Part shown: positions 25,388 through 33,161 of the stretch, in pieces | Layout: each line of letters starts with the position of its first letter | How positions within the stretch are numbered: position 1 is the first letter of the stretch | From: Deinococcus taeanensis | GTDB lineage: Bacteria; Deinococcota; Deinococci; Deinococcales; Deinococcaceae | Assembly (NCBI RefSeq): GCF_020229735.1 | Contig: NZ_CP083460.1 | Location: forward strand, 1 to 64,000 | Direction of reading: 5' to 3' | Length of the DNA: 64,000 nt | Translations under genes and position numbers: made by a program | The notes under the pieces: model-generated | Databases searched by the model: none | What the model saw: the letters and a program-made list of their open reading frames with translations, nothing else | Told to the model about the DNA's origin: nothing

Positions 25388-26432
25388 ACTTGCCTGGGTT
25401 CCGGACGACATCAACCAGCAGACCACCCTTGCTGCGGGCTTTGTAGCCGTCTTTCAGGAGGGCGGCGTGGAGCGCGACGGCCTGCTCGATGACGTCTGCA
25501 CTGAATTCACGGGCGAGTTTCTCCGACACGGGGCGGGTGACGCCGCCCTGCATGAGCGCCGCCACGATGCGGGGGTCTGGCGGCGCGGCCACCTCGCCGA
25601 AGACGTACGTCACGATCTGCTTCTGACCGCGTCCGGTGTACTCGACACTGGTGAGCACGCCGCGGTCGATGAGTTCCTTGTGGACTGGGGCCAGGGCGCG
25701 GCGGATCATGTCCGGGCGGTCGCTGTTGAGCTTGCAGGCCTGCGCCCAGTCCATCAGTTTCACTTCGAACGCACCGATGCGCCGCTCGGGGTGTTCCGGG
25801 TCGATCCGCTGGGCGTCCAGCAGGCGGTACAGGGCCCGGGTGGGGGGCCGCTTGAGGCTCTGCATGAACGGGAGGTGGAGCGGCTTGAGGTACCCCGCGC
25901 GGATGCTGGCCGTGACGTCGCGCGGCAGGGTCACGCAGATCAGGCTCTGCTCGTCGACCTCTTCAGCAGCCTTGCCGGTGAATGCCACCTTGTCCAGGTA
26001 CCGGAAGGTAGAACTCGTCCACCGGCCGCGCTTGGCGTCGCGCCAGGTGCGGCTGATGACGTACTGCGTGCCTTCGAGGCGCATCAGGCTCAGCCGCAGG
26101 TTGATGTAGTTCTGGCCGTTGATGTGCAGGCCAGCGCTTTTGAGCAGCTGGTACGCGGTGACGCTGATGGTGTCGTCGTCGGGGCAGCCCAGTTCGATGA
26201 AGAGGTTGATGATGGCGGCGCTGACGTCCGTGTCAATGCCGTGGGGACTACCGTAGTCCGGGAGACCGCGGCAGCTGACGTTGTAGTCGCGGCCGTTCAG
26301 GGAGTACGTGACGGTCCAGTTGAGGTCGGCGTCGGTAACCCGTTCCTTGACGGAGATCAGTGAGTGCTGGGAGAGATTCACTTCGTCGAAGCGTCGAATC
26401 GCTCCCTGGTCGCGCTCTTCTGCGTTGGTCAC
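25317..26432 (-). pseudogene. Second plasmid Rep, C-terminus replaced by IS sequence
   Basis: GTG 26432 follows AGGAGG and is the best start; the protein is about 371 aa. It is related to rep 1 (PHGIDTDVSAAIINLFIELG, ISVTAYQLLKSAGLHINGQN, LIDRGVLTSVEYTGRGQKQ, GGLLVDVVRNPGK). Right after VVRNPGK the frame enters the IS6-like right end. The last 22 or so residues (WLWQVVEVVVLHGS...) are IS-encoded. Rep 1 continues about 100 residues beyond this point, so roughly a quarter of the protein is missing. It may be inactive or altered. Iteron array 2 lies upstream. Confidence 0.75.
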
Positions 26433-26522
26433 CCTGGCCTCCTGGTTCAGTTTACCCAACGGGCCGAGGTGCGGTGGCACTGCCCTGTTCTTTGTTGTTC
26501 TGTCTTTTTTTTACTTCTTAAC

Positions 26523-26543
26523 AGATTGATGACAACATCAAAG
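26523..26543. promoter_or_regulatory. Rep operator candidate, site 2
   Basis: AGATTGATGACAACATCAAAG, an inverted TTGATG/CATCAA pair, lies 90 bases before rep 2 and matches the motif at 23909-23930 before rep 1. Confidence 0.5.
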
Positions 26544-26584
26544 GGGTGGTCGAACTCTGTGCTGGACGGTCAAAATCGAGGGAA

Positions 26585-26980
26585 ACCCCGCAAGTTCGTC
26601 TGCATTTCCCCGCAAGTTCGTCTGTATTTTCGCCTTGAAATCCCGCAAGTTCGTCAGGTCGGAGTCGAGACTTTCCCGCAAGTTCGTCAGTACCAATCCC
26701 ACAAGTTCATCAGTATTGATCGTCGCCGAACTCCGCTCCAGCCTGCGAAATTCCGCAAGTTCGTCAGTAGTGCCTGACTCGTTTTTCGCGTGTTTTCGCC
26801 GAAGCGCTCCTGGAATCCCGCAAGTTCGTCTGTAGTGCCGTTCGGAACGAAATATCAGTTGGCCGAAGCGCGTCCAGAAAGACAATTTTCCCTGGAATCC
26901 CGCAAGTTCGTCAGCATGTTACGCCCGCCAATCCCGCAAGTTCGTCAACACTCGCCCAGTCTCTTCCCGCAAGTTCGTCA
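26585..26980. repeat. Iteron array 2 (10 copies), probable second origin
   Basis: Ten copies of NTCCCGCAAGTTCGTCAGT are present, near 26586, 26608, 26641, 26673, 26697, 26750, 26816, 26898, 26931 and 26963. The unit differs from array 1 (CCACAAGTCCGCAA) in sequence but has the same style and the same position relative to its rep gene. Spacing is less regular than in array 1, so the array may be partly decayed. Confidence 0.85.
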
Positions 26981-27240
26981 AGTCGCCTCTGACCGTTATC
27001 GTCCGGTCTGAGCACACGCGCTGGCTGGTCAGGGTGAGCGGCGCCGGGTGGATGCGAGGGATGCGGGCCCAGGACGGGGCACAGGGTCTGAACTCCGTGC
27101 AGGAGGGAGGCCGCGACGGCTGGATGAGCCCATAGACCGCTGAATGATCCTGTAGGCCCAGCGTCTCCCACTACTCGGATCGACGGCCCTGGTCAACCAC
27201 GACGTCAGTCGCAAGGTGCGCGAGTCAGTAGGGTCCGGCG

Positions 27241-27554
27241 CTACTCGAGCGGCGCCACGCCGCGTCCGCCGGCGTTCAGTTGCAGGTTCAGCGGCGCGAG
27301 GCTGGTCTGCCGCAGGACCAGCCACCACCACGTGAGGCCCGGGGCGCCCGGCGCGTACTCACGGGCGTACAAGTCCAGCGTGACCCCGGCGAACGATACC
27401 TGCCAGCGGTCCGGTTGCTTGAATCCCCAGGTGCGGCGAGCGGGGGCAGGGTGGCCTCCTGCACGGTCCAGACGTGGCCGGCCACCGTCACGCGGACCGG
27501 ACGGCCCGCGCCGTCGACGTCCACGGCGCAGCGCACGTGCAGATGGCCCGTCAC
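27241..27554 (-). pseudogene. Frameshifted hypothetical gene
   Basis: From ATG 27554 the protein reads MTGHLHVRCAVDVDGAGRPV and VTVAGHVWTVQEATLPPL, then goes out of frame near 27440. The other frame continues RRTWGFKQPDRWQVSFAG, VTLDLYAREYAPGAPGLTWW and WLVLRQTSLAPLNLQLN to a stop at 27241. The two halves clearly belong together as a protein of about 105 residues. I do not recognise the family. Confidence 0.5.
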
Positions 27555-27862
27555 GTGCGGCCCGGCGCAGTCTGAAGGAACGGGAACGAGTCCATCGGTT
27601 GTCGCGAGGCTACAGGATTCGCAGGCCAGCCCGTTGGGAGTACAGGGTCGTCAGAAGTATTGAATCTGGGTGTGGGCCTGCACACCTCCGGGTGGGTCAA
27701 CCCCTCTACTCCAGATGTGCTTTGACAGTATATAGAAGACACATCGGCCGTCGCGCTCGGCCACCATTGCCCTCTCTGCCCCTGCTTCTCCCCTAGCTTA
27801 GGCATGCGCAGAGGCATAGCAAGGATGGTTTTTAGGAAAACTTCCTTCTATATATTGGTGTT

Positions 27863-28723
27863 GTGGACGTCACCGATCTCCAAGATTTGCTGAGCAGGGG
27901 AGACCTGCATGGAGCGCTTGATGCGCTGACGCCTCTCCTGCCGGGTGCCCCTGGTCATGCCACACACCTGAACGTCCTCAGCGGCCTGCGCGTGTACCTC
28001 CGCTGGATCGAAGAAACCGGGCACTCCGTCGTGAACGCCGACCACGCCCAGGCACAGGCCTACAGCGCCTGGCTGGCCGCTCAGTACGCGCCCGCCACGC
28101 ACAAGAACCGCCTCACCCAGGTCCGCACGCTGTACGACCTGCTGCAGGAACAGGGGCTGGTTGAGGGGAATCCCTTCCGGGGCGTGCAAGGCGCCCTGAA
28201 CCGCCCCCACGACCACCGGCAGGCTTATCCCCCGGACGACGTCGACCGCCTCCTTGCTGAAGCGAACCTCGAGGAACGTACCCTCGTGCTCCTCGGCGCC
28301 CACGGGGGCCTGACTGGACCTGAAGTCCTGGGCCTCACCTTCGAAGCCATCGACCTCGCCCTGGGCCAGCTCAAGCTCCCAAGCCGCACCGTCCAGGCCA
28401 GCGAAGCCCTCATGGGCGCCCTGGAGCGCTGGGGCCACCAGCGCGGCCACACGGCCCTGTTCAGCGCCACCGGGCCCGTCTTCGACTACGCCACAGCGTT
28501 CCACCTGCGGAAGAAACTGTACTTCCTCTGCCAGCGCGCCGACGTCACCTACCGCGCCTGGCACGCCCTGCGCCACGCCGCCGGGCTGCGGCTCCTCACC
28601 CAGGTCCCAGTCCTCACGCCCCACACCCGACAGACCATCCAGCAGATCCTGGGACTGAACTCCCGCGAATCCCTACGTCCCCTCCTCACGCTCAGCGGGC
28701 GAACCAGACCCAGACGACGCTGA
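27863..28723 (+). CDS. Tyrosine-recombinase-like protein lacking key catalytic residues
   Basis: The 286-aa protein has the Xer/phage-integrase layout: a SAM-like N-terminal domain and a catalytic-fold C-terminus with HALRHAAGLRLL. The first catalytic Arg position reads GGLTGPEVLGL (Thr instead of Arg). The end reads QQILGLNSRESLRPLLTLSG, without the LGH and without the Tyr nucleophile. It therefore probably binds DNA without cutting it, or it is decaying. GTG 27863 is the start in a short AT-rich leader. An inverted pair TATATAGAAG (27729) and CTTCTATATA (27845) lies upstream and could be its binding site. Confidence 0.7.
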   Translation: MDVTDLQDLLSRGDLHGALDALTPLLPGAPGHATHLNVLSGLRVYLRWIEETGHSVVNADHAQAQAYSAWLAAQYAPATHKNRLTQVRTLYDLLQEQGLVEGNPFRGVQGALNRPHDHRQAYPPDDVDRLLAEANLEERTLVLLGAHGGLTGPEVLGLTFEAIDLALGQLKLPSRTVQASEALMGALERWGHQRGHTALFSATGPVFDYATAFHLRKKLYFLCQRADVTYRAWHALRHAAGLRLLTQVPVLTPHTRQTIQQILGLNSRESLRPLLTLSGRTRPRRR

Positions 28724-29332
28724 CGACCCGCTGGTCTTGTCCAGGACCACCTTCTCAGATCTACCTCTCCGTGCCAGCCTCCCATGCCCTGCTCGAACAT
28801 GACCGATGTCAAAGCCAGTATTTCTGAGGCGCGATCAGCGAGGCACTGCTGATCGCGCGGATCGGCGTGGAGGACGTGGACGCCGACCACAACGCCCACC
28901 ATCGCCCTGTACATCCTCAACCGCGCGCGCCCTGCAGCCGGCGTTCCCGGTGCTCGGCCCCACAGAGGAGACGTCCTGGCGCAGCGGGAAGCGGAACTGG
29001 GTAGGCGGCCCCCGTACAGGACGATTCGGGTGACGGCAATGCTCCGCCGGAGAGCAGGGCGATGCATAGACTTGGGCATGGTCACGCGCGTGGAACTGAG
29101 CATCTGAGTCACCGGCCTGGGCGCAACGGCAGACGAAGCGACACTGAATTCGGCCCAACCCCTAAAAGTCAAGGGAGTTGAGCGCGGCGCAGTGGAACTG
29201 GCCAAGCGGATGGACGGCGATACTGGCCATGACCTTGCCCCGGACGAAATCCCCGAAGATGACGCCTTTGGACCCCGTGATGATTGACGGATAGCTCCAC
29301 CCATTCCCCGGACCGAGTGGATAAGCTGTGGC
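28724..29332 (+). pseudogene. Region with a broken coding remnant
   Basis: No intact gene. From about 28800 one frame reads MTDVKASISEA, then ISEALLIARIGVEDVDADHN in another, and a third gives TIALYILNRARP, DVLAQREAELGRRPPYRTIR and VTAMLRRRAGRCIDLGMVTR to a stop near 29107. The pieces look like one frameshifted protein. The remainder to 29332 shows nothing I can support. Confidence 0.35.
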
Positions 29333-29596
29333 ATGACCAAGAGAGAGAACGTGGCCATTCACTTGGCCGGGCATGCCAGTCCTGTGTCTTTCAGTGTGGA
29401 CGAGAGCGAGCTGTCGACGCTTCTGCAGGTCGCCGAGCAGCAGGCGGGCTGCGTGGCATTGCCGTCGCCGCAAGGCCTCGCGTACATCTACGGCCGCCAC
29501 ATTCAGCGCATCATCCGGCCTGAATTCCGAAATGAGCGCACTTTGGAATCTGTTGGAGAAGCCGAAGGGTCCATCGTCACAGACAGCGCGCTCTAA
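29333..29596 (+). CDS. Small hypothetical protein
   Basis: The 87-aa protein MTKRENVAIHLAGHASPVSF...GEAEGSIVTDSAL has coding-like composition and a segment (QVAEQQAGCVALPSPQGLAY) suggesting a compact alpha/beta fold. No signal peptide or membrane segment. A good intrinsic terminator follows 20 bases after the stop, supporting a real transcript. Family unknown. Confidence 0.55.
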   Translation: MTKRENVAIHLAGHASPVSFSVDESELSTLLQVAEQQAGCVALPSPQGLAYIYGRHIQRIIRPEFRNERTLESVGEAEGSIVTDSAL

Positions 29597-29616
29597 TCTC
29601 CAAGTCTTCTGATAAG

Positions 29617-29637
29617 CCCCGCTCAGGCGGGGTCTTG
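29617..29637 (+). terminator. Intrinsic terminator-like hairpin
   Basis: CCCCGC-TCAG-GCGGGG followed by TCTTG lies just after the small gene ending at 29596, in the correct orientation. Confidence 0.55.
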
Positions 29638-29666
29638 ACGGTCACGCTTATTCGAATCAGCTGAAC

Positions 29667-29777
29667 ATGAACCCGGTTGAACAGCGCCGGTTGGCTCTGA
29701 CCCGCGTGGCAAAGGAAGGGCACCCCGCGCAGGCGCGGGATGCAGTGCTCTGGCAGGTTCAGCAGGTGCTCACGTGA
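29667..29777 (+). CDS. Possible 36-aa ORF
   Basis: MNPVEQRRLALTRVAKEGHP, then AQARDAVLWQVQQVLT and stop. It is short and helical, with coding-like composition but no strong ribosome-binding site. It may be the N-terminal stump of a larger gene, since coding-like sequence in other frames continues to about 29960. Confidence 0.3.
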   Translation: MNPVEQRRLALTRVAKEGHPAQARDAVLWQVQQVLT

Positions 29778-30010
29778 TCGGGCTCCACAGCCGAACCGGT
29801 GCGGGGGCAGATCCTGGAACGGCAGGGCCTGTCGGCCCCGGTGATCGACGCCCGCACGGAACAACTGCAGCTGATGCCGTTCTGCTCCTGAGCGGGAAGG
29901 CGGTGACCAGTCGCAGCCCACCGTCTACCTTGAGCAGCCCTCCCTCGGCGGCTGGCTCACCTGGAGCCGGGGCCTGGTCATCTTGAGCTGACTGCGCGTC
30001 CGGTTCCCCT

Positions 30011-30123
30011 TATTGATAACGGCACAGGTTCGCCTTGCTCCCGTCCAGCCCCGTCGGCGATCAAGCTCACCCAGACACCTGAAGTTCGGCGGCGACCGAT
30101 ACAAAGCAACGCCGTGATCAATA
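30011..30123. mobile_element. 113-bp MITE with IS630-type ends, copy 2
   Basis: It is the reverse-oriented counterpart of the MITE at 21558-21670, equal in length and closely similar in sequence. It starts TATTGATAACGGC and ends GCCGTGATCAATA (one change in the right repeat). The IS701 element begins 2 bases after its end. Confidence 0.8.
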
Positions 30124-30124
30124 G

Positions 30125-31568
30125 TGGTAGTCCGTTGACTGTAGGCACATATGATGTCCTGGACGTCATTTACGCGATATAGAGCGGAAGTGGGTCGCCC
30201 TGTCCCACCCGTTGAAGGAGTCGTCGGAGTGGCCGAGGAGGTCGCATGGTGGTGTACGCGCGCCAGGCTCGCCACACCCACACGAAGGGTTCCAGCCACA
30301 GCCTGACCTGACGTCACAGGACACTCCAACCGGGCGGGTGCGATGCACCCGCCTGATGCGCATCTGCGTCAGAATCTGCAGGCGCTTGATCGTCCCACCA
30401 ATGCAGAAAACAGAACGCCGCGCAGACCAGACTCCAATGCCGTCGCAACGCCAGATCAGATCTGGCCTGACAATGCGTCCATCCCAGATGCTGCTTCACT
30501 TCGCGATACGCCTGCTCGATCCGGGGACGGCGCGCATAGAGCCGCGCCACCTCAAGCGAAGAGGCCGGAGGCGTCGACACCCGGAACGGCGACACGTCCT
30601 GTTCGTCCTCGCGCAGGTTCGTGATCAGGTACTGGGTGGTGTCAGCCGGGAGTGACACCGGATCCGGTGTCACGACCACCAGGCGCAACGCGCGCCCAGG
30701 ACCATACGGCCCTCCAGCCGCTTCAGTGATCCAGAACGGCCGTTCGTCGCCATTGGCAAACGTACGGGTGAACGGATGCCAGTCGGTCGGCGCTGCAAGC
30801 AGCGCCAGTTCTTCGACGCCTCCCGGCTCACCTTGCTCGTGCCACCAGGCGTATGAACTGGGCAGCGCCAGGACAAAGGGAACCGACTCCCTGAGCAGGG
30901 ATGTCAGAAAAAACTCGTTGCGTCCGTACAGGCAGTCCGCGACCACGGCGCGGTACGGCCAGTTATGGCGCACCGCTTCAATCAACTCGGCGGCCAATTG
31001 AGGTTTGGTACGGAAGGCCGGATCGCTGGTCTTGCGTGGGAAGTGATGCGCGGGCGTGTCGGGCCTCAATTGCAGTGGGCAGTAGGCCTGTGGCGTGTCG
31101 TACAGCACGTGGACCGTCACGATCCCTGAATCCACTTTGCCCAGGCTGCCCAGGTCTTGTCGGCCCACGTGCGCAGTGTGCGTGCCGTACTTGCGGTCAC
31201 CAGTCTCGTCGATGACCAGCACGGCGTCTTCTGTTGGCGCGGTGCGTTTCACGGTGCGCATGAGGTCCAGTCGCGCCTGATGCAGCGCATCCGGGTTCCA
31301 GGTGCTTTCCGAGAGAAACCACTGCAGTCGCTGAGCCGCTTTGTGGTGACTTCCGGACTTGCCGGGTTCCGTGTTGGCCAGCCCGGTAGCCGTCTTATGC
31401 CGTTCGGTGCCGATCAGCAAGCCCTGGAGGTAGACACGCAGCGCTTCGCGCTGCGTTGGACGAGTCAAGACATGGTCCAGCCGGGCGCAGTACTGGTCCA
31501 GTGGATCCGCCACCAGAACATCTGTATCCATGCTCCAGTGTGCACCTCAGACAGTCAACGGACTACCA
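30125..31568 (-). mobile_element. IS701-family insertion sequence
   Basis: Perfect 18-bp terminal repeats TGGTAGTCCGTTGACTGT (30125) and the complement ending at 31568 bound 1444 bp. ATAG flanks both ends (30121-30124 and 31569-31572), consistent with the 4-bp target duplications of IS701. The left copy of the duplication overlaps the last bases of MITE copy 2, so IS701 arrived after the MITE. Confidence 0.8.
30314..31531 (-). CDS. IS701-family transposase
   Basis: The 405-aa protein carries DAVLVIDETGDRKYGTHTAH (first Asp), YRAVVADCLYGRNEFFL (second Asp) and YARRPRIEQAYREVKQHLGW (catalytic Glu), the IS701/DDE_5 pattern. It seems intact. Its C-terminal end lies about 190 bases from the left terminal repeat, leaving a non-coding tail inside the element. 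Confidence 0.85.
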   Translation of the reverse strand: MDTDVLVADPLDQYCARLDHVLTRPTQREALRVYLQGLLIGTERHKTATGLANTEPGKSGSHHKAAQRLQWFLSESTWNPDALHQARLDLMRTVKRTAPTEDAVLVIDETGDRKYGTHTAHVGRQDLGSLGKVDSGIVTVHVLYDTPQAYCPLQLRPDTPAHHFPRKTSDPAFRTKPQLAAELIEAVRHNWPYRAVVADCLYGRNEFFLTSLLRESVPFVLALPSSYAWWHEQGEPGGVEELALLAAPTDWHPFTRTFANGDERPFWITEAAGGPYGPGRALRLVVVTPDPVSLPADTTQYLITNLREDEQDVSPFRVSTPPASSLEVARLYARRPRIEQAYREVKQHLGWTHCQARSDLALRRHWSLVCAAFCFLHWWDDQAPADSDADAHQAGASHPPGWSVL

Positions 31569-31595
31569 ATAGACTGCGAGGCCGGGAGGCCCGCC

Positions 31596-32153
31596 ATGAC
31601 GTTCGTCCACCACCCCACCACCCGCGACGTGGTCTACCTGAACGTCCTGCTCAATACGTTGGGCAGCCCGCAACGCCATCAGGTGGCGCAGGCCGCGCAA
31701 CGCGCGCTCAACCGCGGAGAGATTAAGCCGCACGCCGGCTGGGGCGCCGACGCCCTGCGGTACACGCCAGCGCTTCGATACTGGTGGGCACGGACCATCC
31801 AAGTGGTCCACAGACCGGAGAACACACAGGACGACGAACTGAGCGCCCGACCATTGGCAGCGCCAGCCGAAGTACACCTCGAACAGGTGGTGCGAACTGC
31901 TTTTCCGGGTGTGCAGCCGTGGGCGCTCCACCTGCTGGGGACGCTGGGCGCAGCGCACCCACCTGGGGACGTTGCAGGCCTCGCGGCTAAGTGGTGGGAC
32001 GTCATCGCGCGCCAGCGCGGCGCCACGCGGCTCATGGGCGTGCGCGGGACCCTGCCGCGCGCCCACGACACCTTCGCGCACCTGCAGAAGGTCGCCGCGA
32101 AGACCGCGCCACAGAGCCTCAACCGCGCACGCCCAAGGGGAACTCGACATTGA
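31596..32153 (+). CDS. Hypothetical protein next to IS701
   Basis: ATG 31596 after GGGAGG gives 185 aa beginning MTFVHHPTTRDVVYLNVLLN. The protein is helical, basic near the C-terminus, and has no membrane segment. A longer ORF start at 31530 lies inside the IS and is unlikely. The opposite strand has an equally long open frame, but the forward one has better codon use and a ribosome-binding site. I recognise no family. The IS inserted about 25 bases before its start. Confidence 0.55.
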   Translation: MTFVHHPTTRDVVYLNVLLNTLGSPQRHQVAQAAQRALNRGEIKPHAGWGADALRYTPALRYWWARTIQVVHRPENTQDDELSARPLAAPAEVHLEQVVRTAFPGVQPWALHLLGTLGAAHPPGDVAGLAAKWWDVIARQRGATRLMGVRGTLPRAHDTFAHLQKVAAKTAPQSLNRARPRGTRH

Positions 32154-32486
32154 CCTGAGTCTGGGTTCTTTCCAGAGCCTACCTACTTTGGATACTGCAT
32201 GCGGGACGAGCGCTCACTGATGCGAGCGGCCAACACAACGTCTCCGCCAGACGTCATAACTACAGAAAATACGTCTAGCACGCAGAGTCAATCAATCTGC
32301 GGACAAATAGCGTCCTGCACGGCTAGAACTGATTTTCGCTACCTTGTTGCTTCGGCTGCGCACGGTCCTAGAGCGGAAAATCCCTGTAAGCCCACGATAG
32401 GGATCTTTAAGTGTTATCTAAAATCGTCGGTCCGTCATGTGCGCCTTGTACTGAGCGGAGTAGTTGTGTCGCAACACGGTCGGGGG
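32154..32486. other. Intergenic, no gene seen
   Basis: Composition is mixed to AT-leaning with no supported ORF. It flanks the 3' end of the Tn554-like operon and could contain that element's end, though no repeat was recognised. Confidence 0.4.
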
Positions 32487-33161
32487 TCATTGGAGGCTCA
32501 TCACGTCTTCTCGGAGCATTGCGAAGTCTAGGTTCTCGAGGTGGCTCCGGTGTTCGGCGATCATCCCTTCAAGACGGATGGCTTTGCGCGCGAGAAATTC
32601 TTGTCGTGAGTTCCAGTAGTGCTGGTAGCGGCGCTGCACATCAGAGGATGGCACGAATTCATCGTCAGGGTAGACCTGACTGGTCGGCCATGGTCCCGAA
32701 ACCCACCCAATGGCTTCGAACTGCTGGCGCCGACGCAGCAGGTACTGTTCCTGTTCCTCCAGATAAACCACGTACTCTGCGAGCGCTTTGTGTTGTGTTT
32801 CTCTGGAAACATACTTCTTTTTCCGGGCTCTGATGGCCCGAGTGGTGAAGCGGCGAGGGGGCGGCCACTTGGTGAATTTCGAGAAGTCGGGGGTGAGTTC
32901 CGCGGTGAGGTCCCTGTCCTGGGCCTCAGCCAGCAAGCGCCGCGCCTCTGGATTACGAGTGAAGATAGAGCGGTGCATCCGTGCATCTGGGTCGAATTGC
33001 CGGACCGTGGCAATCACATTTGAAACCCGAAGGTTCCGCTTGGAGGGTGGGAGATGCACCTGTTGTTCCGCGAGAAAGGCCAGCGCCTGTTTGACCAAGC
33101 GCAGATTGGACTGGGCGGAATTTCTGCGTGGGGCAGATTGATTCAGGGTTGGGTCGGTCAT
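32487..33161 (-). CDS. TnpC-like accessory protein of a Tn554-type element
   Basis: The 224-aa basic protein starts MTDPTLNQSAPRRNSAQSNL and contains two helical, coiled-coil-prone stretches (ALAEYVVYLEEQEQYLLRRR near residue 125, and a C-terminal REFLARKAIRLEGM region). Its start overlaps the upstream recombinase stop (ATGA). In Tn554-like elements a third gene, tnpC, follows two tyrosine recombinases and assists transposition. It is longer than Tn554 TnpC, so the identification rests on context. Confidence 0.55.
   Translation of the reverse strand: MTDPTLNQSAPRRNSAQSNLRLVKQALAFLAEQQVHLPPSKRNLRVSNVIATVRQFDPDARMHRSIFTRNPEARRLLAEAQDRDLTAELTPDFSKFTKWPPPRRFTTRAIRARKKKYVSRETQHKALAEYVVYLEEQEQYLLRRRQQFEAIGWVSGPWPTSQVYPDDEFVPSSDVQRRYQHYWNSRQEFLARKAIRLEGMIAEHRSHLENLDFAMLREDVMSLQ

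Noticed and set aside
24559..25395. Target-site duplication for IS6 copy 1
   Set aside because: The 8 bases on the left (CTAGGGAC) and right (ACTTGCCT) do not match.
26585..26980. Second short-repeat array as CRISPR
   Set aside because: Units of about 17-19 bp with irregular 5-65 base spacing, next to a second rep gene; no cas genes.
27011..27240. Possible gene between iteron array 2 and the frameshifted hypothetical gene
   Set aside because: Only short frames without ribosome-binding sites or domain-like sequence were seen.
31563..32150. Leftward open frames opposite the hypothetical gene at 31596-32153
   Set aside because: No ribosome-binding site, Arg/Ser-rich shadow composition; the forward frame has the better start and codon use.
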